This document shows positions 1-8,197 of a stretch of 64,000 nucleotides of DNA, piece after piece; positions within the stretch are counted from its first letter, which is position 1, and each line of letters starts with the position of its first letter. Position numbers and translations under genes: made by a program. Below the pieces are notes generated by a model. The model was not told the origin of the DNA. It did no database searches and was given only the letters and a program-made list of their open reading frames with translations. Origin of the DNA: Massilia kyonggiensis (GTDB lineage Bacteria; Pseudomonadota; Gammaproteobacteria; Burkholderiales; Burkholderiaceae_D); assembly GCF_024756235.1 (NCBI RefSeq), contig NZ_JANUGY010000007.1, positions 62,001 to 126,000 on the forward strand, written 5' to 3'.

Positions 1-8
1 AGATTTCC

Positions 9-965
9 ATGACCGATGCTGCCTTCAACCGCGCGTACGACAGTGTGCTGGGCGCGGGCCACCTCACGCTGGGCCTGATGACGCCCCTTGCCCGCGTGCC
101 CGGCGAGCCCGCCGACTTCGCACGCGAGACGGCGCTGGCCGCCCGCGCCGACGCGCTCGGATTCGCCGCGCTGTGGACGCGCGACGTGCCGCTGATCGTC
201 CCGCAGGGCAGCGCGAGGGAGGCGGCCGTACTGGACGACCCGTTCGTCTGGCTGGCGGTGCTGGCTGGCGCGACGACGTCCGCGGCGCTGGGCACTGCGG
301 CCGCCGTGCTGCCGCTGCGCCATCCGCTGCACGTGGCCAAGGCCGCGTGGTCGCTGGACCGGTTGAGCGGCGGCCGCTTCATCCTCGGCGTCGGTTCGGG
401 CGACCGGCCGGAGGAACTGGCGCCGTTCGGCGTGGACACGGCGCCCGAGGTGCTGTTCCGCGAGCGCTGGCAGACGCTGGCTGCCGCGCTATCCACCGAC
501 GAGCGTACGCGCGATAACCTGCTCGTGGGCACGGGCGGCTACGCGCCGACTCCTGCAACGACGTCGCGCATTCCGCTGCTCGCAGTCGGCACGGCACGCC
601 AGTCCCTGCAATGGATCGCAGCGCATGCGGACGGCTGGGCCACGTACCACCGCGAGGAGGCGCGCCAGCAGGGCCGCATCGCGCTGTGGCAGCGGGCGCT
701 GGAAGAACGTGCCGGCGGCGCGCGCAAACCGTTCGTGCAGTCGCTGCAACTGGAATTGCTGGCCGACCCGGATGCGCCCGCGCAGCCGCTGGAACTGGGC
801 CTGCGCGCGGGCCGCCATGCGTTGCTGGGCTACTTCGAGCGGATGGCGGCGCTGGGCGTTACCCACATGCTCGTCAACCTGCAGGGTCCGCGGCCCATCG
901 GCGACCAGATCGAGGAACTGGGCCGCGAGATCGTGCCGCGCCTCGCTACGCTGGAGGTGCGCTGA
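9..965 (+). CDS. LLM-class (luciferase-like) flavin oxidoreductase
   Basis: A 318-residue protein of the luciferase-like monooxygenase superfamily, which uses reduced flavin to oxidise small organic substrates; the substrate cannot be read from sequence. The TIM-barrel pattern is recognisable: LTLGLMTPLAR near the N-terminus, a strand leading to FAALWTRDVP, the segment LDRLSGGRFILGVGSGDRPE (about residues 117-136) typical of the family, and a C-terminal barrel closing with MLVNLQGPRPIGDQ. The length fits the short bacterial subgroup. Only eight bases precede the start, so the ribosome site and promoter are mostly outside the window. Its 3' end overlaps the convergent LysR gene by 20 bases. 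Family assignment is firm; the specific role is unknown. Confidence 0.85.
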   Translation: MTDAAFNRAYDSVLGAGHLTLGLMTPLARVPGEPADFARETALAARADALGFAALWTRDVPLIVPQGSAREAAVLDDPFVWLAVLAGATTSAALGTAAAVLPLRHPLHVAKAAWSLDRLSGGRFILGVGSGDRPEELAPFGVDTAPEVLFRERWQTLAAALSTDERTRDNLLVGTGGYAPTPATTSRIPLLAVGTARQSLQWIAAHADGWATYHREEARQQGRIALWQRALEERAGGARKPFVQSLQLELLADPDAPAQPLELGLRAGRHALLGYFERMAALGVTHMLVNLQGPRPIGDQIEELGREIVPRLATLEVR

Positions 966-1875
966 GATGGTCGCCGAGATCCTGCTCCGCGAGGTGCTCG
1001 GCCAGCAGGTCGACGAAGGCGCGGATCTTCGTCGAGTTGCGCCGGCTCGCGGGATACAGCGCGTACAGCCCGACGTCCATGGGACCCGGATTGACGCGGT
1101 AGCCGGGCAGGACCTGCACGAGCGTGCCGGCGCGCAGGTCGCGCTGCACGAGCCAGCGCGCGAGCATGGCGATGCCGAGGCCACCCAGCGCGGCCTGGCG
1201 CAGCACTTCCGCGTTGTTGGCGTGGACCACGCCGCGCACCTCGACGTCTTCCGCATCCGCGCCGTCGGCCTGCAGGCGCCACGTGCGGCGGCCCCCGCCG
1301 AACGCGAACTGCAGGCAGTCGTGTGCCGCGAGCGCGATCGGCGCGTCCGGCGCGCCGTGCGCGGCCAGGTAGGCCGGGCTGGCGCACAGCACGCGGTCGT
1401 GGGCGGCGAGCCGGCGCGCGACGAGGTTCGATTGCGGATCGAGGCTGCCGATGCGGATCGCCACGTCGATCGCTTCGTCGACGAGATTGGCGGGCGCGTC
1501 GTCCAGCCGCAGGTCGAGGATCAGGCGCGGGTGGCGCGCGCGCAGCGCGGGCAGGATGGGCGCCACGTACAGGGTGCTGAAGGTGACGGGCGCCGCCACG
1601 CGCAGCACGCCGGCCGCGCCGTCCGCCGCCGCCTCGTCGGCCGCGTCGAGGCGTTCCAGGATGCGCAGGGCTTCCTCGTAGTATGTGCGGCCCGCGTCCG
1701 TCAGGGTGACGCTGCGTGTGGAACGGTTGAGCAGCACGGCGCCGAGGCGGCCTTCGAGCGCGTCGACGAGGCGCGCGACGGACGACGTGACGAGCCCGAG
1801 CCGGCGCGCGGCGGGCGAGAAGCCGCCAGTGGCGGCGACGGTGCAAAAGGCTTTCAGTTCGGCGAAGCGGTCCAT
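946..1875 (-). CDS. LysR-family transcriptional regulator
   Basis: A 309-residue LysR regulator. Residues 1-60 form the winged helix-turn-helix (FSPAARRLGLVTSSVARLVD is the recognition region, ending in RSVTLTDAG), followed by a periplasmic-binding-like effector domain (about 90-295) with the usual LDLRLDD and GLGIAMLARWLV segments. It belongs to the group that usually controls a neighbouring oxidoreductase. It converges on the LLM monooxygenase and overlaps it by 20 bases, while upstream it faces a small membrane protein gene across about 90 bases. Either neighbour could be its target, with the divergent intergenic region the more usual operator site. The inducer cannot be deduced. Confidence 0.9.
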   Translation of the reverse strand: MDRFAELKAFCTVAATGGFSPAARRLGLVTSSVARLVDALEGRLGAVLLNRSTRSVTLTDAGRTYYEEALRILERLDAADEAAADGAAGVLRVAAPVTFSTLYVAPILPALRARHPRLILDLRLDDAPANLVDEAIDVAIRIGSLDPQSNLVARRLAAHDRVLCASPAYLAAHGAPDAPIALAAHDCLQFAFGGGRRTWRLQADGADAEDVEVRGVVHANNAEVLRQAALGGLGIAMLARWLVQRDLRAGTLVQVLPGYRVNPGPMDVGLYALYPASRRNSTKIRAFVDLLAEHLAEQDLGDHLSAPPA

Positions 1876-1964
1876 CGACTTTACTCATACCAAAGGATAC
1901 TGTCCCGTGCGCCGATCTGCGCCTACCATGATTCCATGATCGATTCGGCCGGTTTGGGGAGGAA

Positions 1965-2126
1965 ATGATGCGTTACTACCTGACGTTCGTGATGCTGGGC
2001 CTCCTGATGGGCGGCCTGTGTCTTCTGCTGGAAGTGCATACGGCGGCGCCGTCCGTCGCAATGACGGGGTTGTTCGGCGCCAGCGGCGCGCCGGCGCCCG
2101 TGGAGGGCGCGGCGCTGCCGGCGTGA
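1965..2126 (+). CDS. Small single-pass membrane protein (hypothetical)
   Basis: A 53-codon gene starting with two consecutive ATG codons and preceded by a very strong Shine-Dalgarno run (GGGGAGG at 1956-1962). The product begins MMRYYLTFVMLGLLMGGLCL, one hydrophobic span of about 20 residues, followed by a short Ala/Gly/Pro-rich tail. It reads away from the LysR gene at 946-1875, and its stop lies two bases before the end of the convergent hydrolase gene. I recognise no family. The strong ribosome site and clean hydrophobic segment argue for a real gene; the lack of known homologues argues for caution. Confidence 0.5.
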   Translation: MMRYYLTFVMLGLLMGGLCLLLEVHTAAPSVAMTGLFGASGAPAPVEGAALPA

Positions 2127-2128
2127 AA

Positions 2129-2968
2129 TCAGGAACGCAGGAACGCCAGCAGGTCGGCGTTCAGGCGGTCCTTGTGGGTGAAGGCCAGGCCGTGCGGGCC
2201 GCCTTCGTAGACGACCAGGCGGCCCTGCGGCAGGATCTCGACGGCGCGGCGCGCGGTGGTGTCGATCGGGACGATCTGGTCGTCGCTGCCGTGGATGACG
2301 AGGGTCGGGATCGTCATCTTTTTCAGGTCTTCCGTGAAGTCCGTTTCCGAGAACTGCTTGATGCACTCGTAGGCGGCGCGCAGGCTGCACTGCATGCCCT
2401 GCAGCCAGAACGTGTCGCGCGCACCTTGCGAATCCTTGGCGCCTTCGCGGTTGAAACCGTAGAAAGGCATGCTCAGGTCCTTGAAGAACTGGGCGCGGTC
2501 GGCCTGCACGCCTGCGCGGATGCCGTCGAACACGGACATCGGCACGCCGTTCGGGTTGGCGTCGGATTGCATCATCTGCGGCGTCACGGCGCCCACCAGC
2601 ACCGCGCGCTTGACGCGGCCGGTGCCGTGGCGGCCGATGTAGCGGGCGACTTCGCCGCCGCCGGTCGAGTGGCCGACGTGGGTCACGTCGGTCAGGTCCA
2701 GCGCTTCGACCAGCTGGGCCAGGTCGTCCGCGTAATCGTTCATGTGGTTGCCGTGCCAGGGCTTGCTCGACAGCCCGTGGCCGCGGCGGTCGTGGGCGAT
2801 GACGCGGTAGCCGTGGTTCGCCAGGAACATCATCTGGTCTTCCCAGGCGTCGCCCTGCAGCGGCCAGCCGTGGCTGAACACGACGGCGGGACCGTGGCCC
2901 CAGTCCTTGAAGTAGATGGTCGTCCCGTCGCGGGTCGTGATGGTGTTGGCAGTGCGGGTGATGGTCAT
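2129..2968 (-). CDS. Alpha/beta hydrolase, non-heme chloroperoxidase type
   Basis: A 279-residue alpha/beta hydrolase of the cofactor-free chloroperoxidase/esterase group. Visible marks are the oxyanion-hole segment FSHGWPL, the strand VIAHDRRGHGLS, the nucleophile elbow GHSTGGGEVARYIGRHG, a late Asp in VIHGSDDQIVP and the catalytic His in EGGPHGLAFTH, giving a complete Ser-Asp-His triad. I chose the ATG at 2968 because AAGGGA stands just upstream; the frame stays open 18 codons further. Members hydrolyse small esters or perhydrolyse acids in the cytoplasm, and are often induced by oxidative stress. A dyad (3052-3067) lies about 85 bases upstream of the start and may be regulatory. Confidence 0.9.
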   Translation of the reverse strand: MTITRTANTITTRDGTTIYFKDWGHGPAVVFSHGWPLQGDAWEDQMMFLANHGYRVIAHDRRGHGLSSKPWHGNHMNDYADDLAQLVEALDLTDVTHVGHSTGGGEVARYIGRHGTGRVKRAVLVGAVTPQMMQSDANPNGVPMSVFDGIRAGVQADRAQFFKDLSMPFYGFNREGAKDSQGARDTFWLQGMQCSLRAAYECIKQFSETDFTEDLKKMTIPTLVIHGSDDQIVPIDTTARRAVEILPQGRLVVYEGGPHGLAFTHKDRLNADLLAFLRS

Positions 2969-3051
2969 GGCGTGTCCCTTCAGGTTGGTGGCTGGAAGCC
3001 GGACGAATCCGGACCCGGTCATTGTCGGGAGCCCCGCGCGGGCGGTCTAGT

Positions 3052-3067
3052 CATACGAACGTATAGG
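3052..3067. promoter_or_regulatory. Dyad CATACG-AA-CGTATAGG upstream of the chloroperoxidase-like gene
   Basis: The arms ATACG and CGTAT flank a central AA. A near-identical 16-base element with central TT occurs at 51759-51774 upstream of the GGDEF-EAL gene. Here it lies between the hydrolase start (2968) and the end of the LysR gene (3074). It may be an operator; no known factor is assigned. Confidence 0.3.
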
Positions 3068-3073
3068 TTCCGC

Positions 3074-4021
3074 TTACCCGGCGGTATCGGGTGTTGCCTT
3101 CTCGACCGGGCAGTTGAGGGCAAGCATGCGCGCCACCGGCGACGACGTGCGCATGCGCTCGCGCCACCACTTCAGCGCGGCGCCTTCCTCGCCCGTACGC
3201 CAGGCCATGTACAGCGTCTCGTCCGGCTTCGGCTCCTCGACTTCCTTTTCGATCAGGCGCCCGGCCGCGATGTCGGCCCGGGCCCACGCCTCGGGCAGGA
3301 AGCCGAAGCCGAGACCTGCGAGCTGGAATTCGTACTTCGTCTGCATGTCGGGGACGGTCAACGTGTCCTGGCCGAACAGCAGGCCCACCGTGCGCGCCTG
3401 CAGCAGCCGGACGGAGTCGGCGACGGACACCGCGCGGTGCGCCGTCAGCTCCGCCTTGCCGAGCCGGTGCCGGACCTGCGCCAGCGGGTGGCACGGCGCG
3501 ACGACGAACACGAACGACATCGTCCCGAGCGGTTCGGCCGTGTAGCCGCCGCCGGACGGCCCTTCGCCGGCCGCGCCCACGAGCAGGTCGACGCGGCGGT
3601 CGAGCAGGCTTTCCCACGTGCCGGACAAGGCTTCGCGCACGATGCGCAACCGCGTCTGGTCGGCCACGTCATAAAAGGCGCGGATATCGTCCTGCAGGCC
3701 GAGCGGGGCGAGGGCGGAGTCCATGCCGATGGCGAATTCCGTCTCCCAGCCGGAGGCGACGCGCCGCACGCGGCTTTCCAGGTCGCCGGCGGCCTTGAGC
3801 AGGTAGCGGCCTTCCTTCAGCAGCTCTTCGCCGGCAGGCGTGAGGACGACGCGCGGGCCGAACCGCTCGAACAGCTGCACGCCGAGGTCGTCCTCCAGCT
3901 TGGAGACGGTGTACGAGATCGTCGACGGCACGCGATACAGTTCCTTCGCGGCGGCCGAGAAGCTGCCGCGGCGGGCGATGGTGTCGACGGTGAGCAGGGC
4001 GTCCAGGCTGAGTCTGAGCAT
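3074..4021 (-). CDS. LysR-family transcriptional regulator
   Basis: A 315-residue LysR regulator starting at the ATG at 4021 (MLRLSLDALLTVDTIARRGS). The N-terminal winged helix is clear (FSAAAKELYRVPSTISYTVS then QLFERFGPRVVLTPAGEELL), followed by an effector-binding domain. It sits directly downstream, on the same strand, of the NAD(P)H oxidoreductase gene with a 35-base gap, so it may be co-transcribed with it and the acyl-CoA synthetase, or control the chloroperoxidase-like gene beyond it. The effector domain resembles the group with C-terminal LAGLGFGFLPEAWA. Longer in-frame starts exist upstream, but they overlap the previous gene and lack family similarity. Confidence 0.88.
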   Translation of the reverse strand: MLRLSLDALLTVDTIARRGSFSAAAKELYRVPSTISYTVSKLEDDLGVQLFERFGPRVVLTPAGEELLKEGRYLLKAAGDLESRVRRVASGWETEFAIGMDSALAPLGLQDDIRAFYDVADQTRLRIVREALSGTWESLLDRRVDLLVGAAGEGPSGGGYTAEPLGTMSFVFVVAPCHPLAQVRHRLGKAELTAHRAVSVADSVRLLQARTVGLLFGQDTLTVPDMQTKYEFQLAGLGFGFLPEAWARADIAAGRLIEKEVEEPKPDETLYMAWRTGEEGAALKWWRERMRTSSPVARMLALNCPVEKATPDTAG

Positions 4022-4056
4022 GTGCGAGTGTCCGAGGGCGGGGAGCGCGCATCGTA

Positions 4057-4656
4057 TCAGGCGCGCGCCCACTTCGACAACGTCCTTCCGATACGGGCGC
4101 GGAACGCCTGCACCTGGTGCGGCGCGAGCGACTCGGCCCGATACAGCGACAGCATCCCGAACCGGCACTGCGGCGCGCACGTCCCCAACAGCGCCGTCCT
4201 GAGCACGCGTTTCACGGGCTGGCGCAGGATGAAGCGGTCGACCCACCACGGCGAGCCGAGCGACGTGATCGCCACGGCGTGCCGCAGCTTGTCCAGGCGC
4301 GGCCTGATCGGCCCCAGGTCGCTGGCATGGTCGTACGCGACGCCCGGCGCCCACACGCGGTCGAACCAGCCTTTCAGCATCGCGGGGAAGCCGAACCACC
4401 ACGTCGGGAACACGAGCACGAGGGCCTCGGCGGATTGCAGGCGCGCGATATGGGTCCCGGTGGCGTTTGCGTCGAACGCCGGTCCGTAGTAGCTCGCGCG
4501 TTCCGCCGCCGTCAGCGCGGGCGCGAAGCCGGTGCCGTACAGGTCTTCGACGACCACGTCGTGGCCGTGGGCAGTCAGCGTGGAGATGGCGTGCTGCGCC
4601 AGCGTGCGGCACAGGCTGTCATGGACGGGGTGCGCGATCACGACGAGACACTTCAT
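4057..4656 (-). CDS. NAD(P)H-dependent oxidoreductase (quinone reductase/flavodoxin fold)
   Basis: A 199-residue flavodoxin-fold protein of the NAD(P)H:quinone reductase (NQO/MdaB/KefF) family. It starts MKCLVVIAHPVHDSLCRTLA, the usual first strand and phosphate-binding loop, and carries the FMN-site signature VLVFPTWWFGFPAMLKGWFD with RVWAPGVAY. Such proteins reduce quinones or nitro compounds by two electrons using FAD or FMN. Its ATG overlaps the stop of the upstream acyl-CoA synthetase gene by four bases (ATGA at 4653-4656), so the two are translationally coupled. The coupling suggests a shared detoxification or aromatic-acid role, which is inference. Confidence 0.88.
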   Translation of the reverse strand: MKCLVVIAHPVHDSLCRTLAQHAISTLTAHGHDVVVEDLYGTGFAPALTAAERASYYGPAFDANATGTHIARLQSAEALVLVFPTWWFGFPAMLKGWFDRVWAPGVAYDHASDLGPIRPRLDKLRHAVAITSLGSPWWVDRFILRQPVKRVLRTALLGTCAPQCRFGMLSLYRAESLAPHQVQAFRARIGRTLSKWARA

Positions 4657-6332
4657 GCACGTTCCCCCAGTCCGAGATCGTCCGCCGCTTCCTTGCGCAG
4701 CATGAACTTCTGGATCTTCCCCGTTACCGTCATCGGAAAGCCGTCCACGAAACGGATGTAGCGCGGGATCTTGTAATGCGCGATCTGTCCCTGGCAAAAG
4801 GCGCAGATCTCGTCCGCATCCGCGTGTTCGCCCGGCCGCAGCACGATGCACGCGCACAGCTCCTCGCCGTATTTCGGGTCGGGCACGCCCACGCACTGCA
4901 CGTCCAGCACCTTCGGGTGGCGGTATAAAAACTCCTCGACCTCGCGCGGGTAGATGTTCTCGCCGCCGCGGATCACCATGTCCTTCGCGCGGCCCACGAT
5001 GCGGCAATAGCCGTCCGCATCCAGGGTGGCGAGGTCGCCCGTGTGCATCCAGCCGGCCGGGTCGATCGCCTCGCGCGTGCGCTCGTCGTCGCCCCAGTAG
5101 CCGAGCATCACCGAATAGCCGCGTGTCAGCAGCTCGCCTGTCTCGCCGCGCGGGACCACGCGACCGTCCGTGTCGACGATCTTGACTTCCAGGTGCGGGT
5201 GGATCCGCCCGACCGTGCCCACGCGGCACGCGAGCGGATCGTCGACCGACGTCTGGAAGCTGACGGGCGACGTCTCCGTCATGCCGTAGGCGATCGTGAT
5301 CTCGTCCATGTGCATCTGGCGGATCACGCGCTGCATGACTTCCATCGGGCACGGCGAGCCGGCCATGATCCCCGTGCGCAGGCTGCCCAGGTCGAACGAT
5401 GCGAATTCGGGATGGTCCAGCATCGCGATGAACATCGTCGGCACGCCGTGCAGCGCCGTGCAGCGTTCGGCCTGCACGGTGGCGAGCACCGCGCCGGCAT
5501 CGAAGCCTTCGCCCGGATAGATCATCGCGGCGCCGTGCGTCATGCAGGCGAGGTTCCCCAGCACCATGCCGAAGCAGTGGTACAGCGGGACGGGGATGCA
5601 CAGGCGGTCGCGTTCCGTCAGGCGCATCGCCTCGCCGATGAAGAAGCCGTTGTTGAGGATGTTGTGGTGCGTGAGCGTGGCACCCTTCGGCGCGCCCGTT
5701 GTGCCGGACGTGAACTGGATGTTGACCGGATCGTCGAACTGCAAAGTGCGCGCCACGGCGTGCAGGCGCGTCATGTCGGCGGGGCCCGCGCATTGCGCCA
5801 CCGTGTCGAAGTTCAGCATCCCCGGCGTCGACTCCTGCCCCAGCCGGATCACGTGCCGGAGTTCCGGCAGCTTCGCGCTGCGCAGTTCGCCGGGGGCGGC
5901 GCCGTCCAGTTCCGGCACGAGGTCGCGCAGCATGCCGAGGTAGTCGCTCGATTTGAAGCCGGGTGCGAGGATCAGCGCGCGGCAGCCGACCTTGGCCAGC
6001 GCGTATTCCAGTTCGGCGCGGCGGTAGGCCGGGTTGATGTTGACCATGACGAGGCCGGCCTTGGCGGTGGCGAACTGCGTGAGGACCCATTCCGCGCGGT
6101 TCTGCGACCAGATGCCGATGCGGTCGCCGGGATTGAGGCCCAGGCCCAGCAGGCCGGCCGCGAGCCGGTCCGCGCGTTCGCGTAGCTGGCGCCAGCTCCA
6201 GCGCACGCACTGGTGCGGGATGACGAGCGCGTCGCGGTCGGGATGGCGCTCGGCGATGCGGTCGAGGTGGGCACCGATCGTGTCGCCGATGAGGGGGAGC
6301 GAATGCGCTCCGTGGACGTAGCTGGCCTGCAT
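4653..6332 (-). CDS. AMP-binding acyl-CoA synthetase
   Basis: A 559-residue ANL-superfamily ligase that would adenylate a carboxylic acid and transfer it to CoA. All core motifs are visible: the P-loop FTSGTTGAPKGATLTHHN, the adenine motif YGMTETSP, the hinge region TGDLATLDADGYCRIVGRAK, DMVIRGGENIYPREVEEFLY, and the catalytic lysine motif TVTGKIQKFMLR near the C-terminus. The length matches the medium/long-chain acyl-CoA synthetase group often annotated as AMP-binding protein. The chain length or aromatic nature of the substrate is not readable. It is first in a two-gene unit with the NAD(P)H oxidoreductase and is divergent from the pirin gene across a 227-base region. Confidence 0.92.
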   Translation of the reverse strand: MQASYVHGAHSLPLIGDTIGAHLDRIAERHPDRDALVIPHQCVRWSWRQLRERADRLAAGLLGLGLNPGDRIGIWSQNRAEWVLTQFATAKAGLVMVNINPAYRRAELEYALAKVGCRALILAPGFKSSDYLGMLRDLVPELDGAAPGELRSAKLPELRHVIRLGQESTPGMLNFDTVAQCAGPADMTRLHAVARTLQFDDPVNIQFTSGTTGAPKGATLTHHNILNNGFFIGEAMRLTERDRLCIPVPLYHCFGMVLGNLACMTHGAAMIYPGEGFDAGAVLATVQAERCTALHGVPTMFIAMLDHPEFASFDLGSLRTGIMAGSPCPMEVMQRVIRQMHMDEITIAYGMTETSPVSFQTSVDDPLACRVGTVGRIHPHLEVKIVDTDGRVVPRGETGELLTRGYSVMLGYWGDDERTREAIDPAGWMHTGDLATLDADGYCRIVGRAKDMVIRGGENIYPREVEEFLYRHPKVLDVQCVGVPDPKYGEELCACIVLRPGEHADADEICAFCQGQIAHYKIPRYIRFVDGFPMTVTGKIQKFMLRKEAADDLGLGERA

Positions 6333-6510
6333 CTCTGTCTCCTGTTTTCACGCTTTCGACACAGTGTAGCGTTGTCGCCGGGCGGTCTATTGTCGAAAAA
6401 CTCGATGATAGATCATAAAACAACTCGTTTTTCTTCTTGCTTGGCACCGACCATAATGCTTTCCATGGAAACGCGCTTTCGACGGCAGCGAGCCAGTAAG
6501 AAGGCGCAAC

Positions 6511-6531
6511 GTGTTCGAACGGTTCGAACAC
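6511..6531. promoter_or_regulatory. Perfect 10-base inverted repeat upstream of pirin gene
   Basis: Arms GTGTTCGAAC (6511-6520) and GTTCGAACAC (6522-6531) are perfect reverse complements separated by one base. The element ends 28 bases before the ATG of the pirin gene at 6560, inside the divergent region with the acyl-CoA synthetase. Its position fits an operator for the pirin-DoxX-OsmC-pirin cluster. A related GTTCGA...TCGAAC dyad lies upstream of the isochorismatase gene. Confidence 0.5.
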
Positions 6532-6559
6532 ACAACTTAACAATCACAAGGAGAACATC

Positions 6560-7261
6560 ATGCTGAAAGTACGTAAAAGCTCGGACCGCGGTGTCGCCAG
6601 TTTCGGTTGGCTGCGCTCGCAGCACACCTTCTCGTTCGGCCACTACTATGACCCGGCCCACATGAACGTCGGCCCGCTGCGGGTGATCAACGAGGACCGC
6701 GTGGCCCCGGGCCGCGGCTTCGACCCGCACAGCCACAAGAACATGGAGATCATCTCCTACGTGTTGGACGGCGCGCTGGAGCACAAGGACAGCATGGGCA
6801 ACGGTTCCGTCCTGCGCTACGGCGACGTGCAGCGGATGAGCGCCGGCACCGGCGTCACGCACAGCGAGTACAACCACTCGGCGACGGAATCCGTGCACTT
6901 CCTGCAGATCTGGGTGATCCCGGCCGAAGCGGGCGGCGAGCCTGGCTACGAAGAGAAGCATTTCGACACGGACAGCAAACGCGGCAGGCTGCGCCTGATC
7001 GCGTCGAACGACGGCCGCGACGGTTCCGTGTCGCTGCGCCAGGACGCCGCGATCTACGCGACGATCCTCGATGGCAGCGAGCGCGTCGACCATGCGCTGC
7101 TGCCGGGCCGCCAGGCCTATGTGCAAGTGGCGCGGGGCAGCCTGACCGTGAACGGCTGCGCGCTGGAAGCGGGCGACGCGGTCCAGATCAGCGAAGAGGC
7201 CGTCGTGGCGCTGTCGGACGCAAAGGATGCGGAAGTGCTGGTGTTCGACCTGCCGGTCTGA
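6560..7261 (+). CDS. Pirin family protein (YhhW-like cupin)
   Basis: A 233-residue bicupin of the pirin/YhhW family. Bacterial members can have quercetin 2,3-dioxygenase activity or act as redox-sensitive partners of metabolic enzymes. The metal site is intact: GRGFDPHSHKNMEIISYVLD supplies two His, and SAGTGVTHSEYNHS supplies the third His and the Glu. It opens with LKVRKSSDRGVASFGWL, standard for the short YhhW type. AAGGAG (6548-6553) precedes the ATG by six bases. It heads a plus-strand run pirin, DoxX, OsmC and a second pirin with short gaps, a composition that points to electrophile or oxidative-stress response. A strong palindrome lies just upstream. Confidence 0.92.
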   Translation: MLKVRKSSDRGVASFGWLRSQHTFSFGHYYDPAHMNVGPLRVINEDRVAPGRGFDPHSHKNMEIISYVLDGALEHKDSMGNGSVLRYGDVQRMSAGTGVTHSEYNHSATESVHFLQIWVIPAEAGGEPGYEEKHFDTDSKRGRLRLIASNDGRDGSVSLRQDAAIYATILDGSERVDHALLPGRQAYVQVARGSLTVNGCALEAGDAVQISEEAVVALSDAKDAEVLVFDLPV

Positions 7262-7312
7262 ACCTGCTGAACGATGAACGAGTCAAACGCAACGATATTC
7301 AAGGAGAAGATC

Positions 7313-7732
7313 ATGGAAACCACTAAACTCTATCCCGTCGGCCGCGCCCTGGTGGGCGTCCTGTTCCTGGCATCGGGCATCAACAAGATCCTCGGCTTCG
7401 GCTACGTGGCCGGATGGATGAACAGCCTGGGCATCCCTGCGGCCGGGTTGCTGCTGGCGGGCGCGATCCTGCTCGAGGTCGGCGGCGGGCTGGCCCTGAT
7501 CGCCGGGATCCAGGCGAAATATGCGGCGCTGGCGCTCGCGCTCTTCACGGTGCCCGTCACGCTGATCTTCCACGGCTTCTGGCATGTGGATGCGGCTGAG
7601 TTCCAGAACCAGCTGAACCACTTCCTGAAGAACGTGGCGATCTTCGGCGGCCTGCTGGTCCTGTTCGAATTCGAACGCCAGCGCGAGACCAGCGCCGCAC
7701 GGGTGAACGTGCTGCGCAGCCGGGCGGCCTGA
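7313..7732 (+). CDS. DoxX family membrane protein
   Basis: A 139-residue integral membrane protein of the DoxX/SURF4-like family with four predicted spans: about residues 8-28 (VGRALVGVLFLASGINKILG), 45-66 (AAGLLLAGAILLEVGGGLALI), 70-90, and 105-123. The start was taken at the ATG at 7313 because AAGGAG (7301-7306) precedes it; an upstream in-frame ATG at 7274 lacks a ribosome site. DoxX proteins act with thiol-redox enzymes or in quinone-linked oxidation at the inner membrane. Lying 51 bases after the pirin gene, it is probably co-transcribed with it. Confidence 0.88.
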   Translation: METTKLYPVGRALVGVLFLASGINKILGFGYVAGWMNSLGIPAAGLLLAGAILLEVGGGLALIAGIQAKYAALALALFTVPVTLIFHGFWHVDAAEFQNQLNHFLKNVAIFGGLLVLFEFERQRETSAARVNVLRSRAA

Positions 7733-7812
7733 GACGAGTACAATTTGTCCGCGACCTGGCGTATACGGGTGGCGGACATCCACGCAAACGAAAGAGACGA
7801 GGAGAACGAGCC

Positions 7813-8196
7813 ATGGAAGTGACGACGCATCGCGGCACGGGGCCGCTGCAGCAGGTGATCGAGATCGGCAAGCACCGCATCCTGACCGACGTGAAGCCGG
7901 AATTCGGCGGCGAGGACAGCGGCCCGGAACCGCACGACATCCTGGCCGCCGCGCTGGCGGCCTGCACGACGCTCACCGTGAACCTGTACGCCAAGCGCAA
8001 GGGCTACCCGCTGGACGAAGTAAAGGTCTCCATCAAACATGGCCAGGAAGGCGCGGCCTACGGCCTGCACCGCACCATCGAATACATCGGCGCGCTGGAC
8101 GACGAAACGAAGGCCCGGCTGACCGACATCGCCAACAAATGCCCGGTGCACAAGACCTTGTCGGGCACCATCCAGATCACCACGGAGGCCATCTGA
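7813..8196 (+). CDS. OsmC family peroxiredoxin-like protein
   Basis: A 127-residue OsmC/Ohr-superfamily protein. The two redox cysteines are present, one in ALAACTTLTVNLYAKRKG on the long helix and one in NKCPVHKTLSG near the C-terminus, consistent with thiol-dependent hydroperoxide reduction. The HDILAAALAAC approach helix is typical of the YhfA-like subgroup. Upstream GAGGAGAACGAGCC gives a good ribosome site. Only one base separates its stop from the ATG of the second pirin, so the pair must share a transcript. In context it supports an oxidative or electrophile stress role for the cluster. Confidence 0.9.
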   Translation: MEVTTHRGTGPLQQVIEIGKHRILTDVKPEFGGEDSGPEPHDILAAALAACTTLTVNLYAKRKGYPLDEVKVSIKHGQEGAAYGLHRTIEYIGALDDETKARLTDIANKCPVHKTLSGTIQITTEAI

Positions 8197-8197
8197 C

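Noticed and set aside
2018..4489. An 823-codon plus-strand frame over the chloroperoxidase-like and LysR genes
   Set aside because: Antisense to two recognised families and rich in Arg, Ala and Val; a composition artefact.
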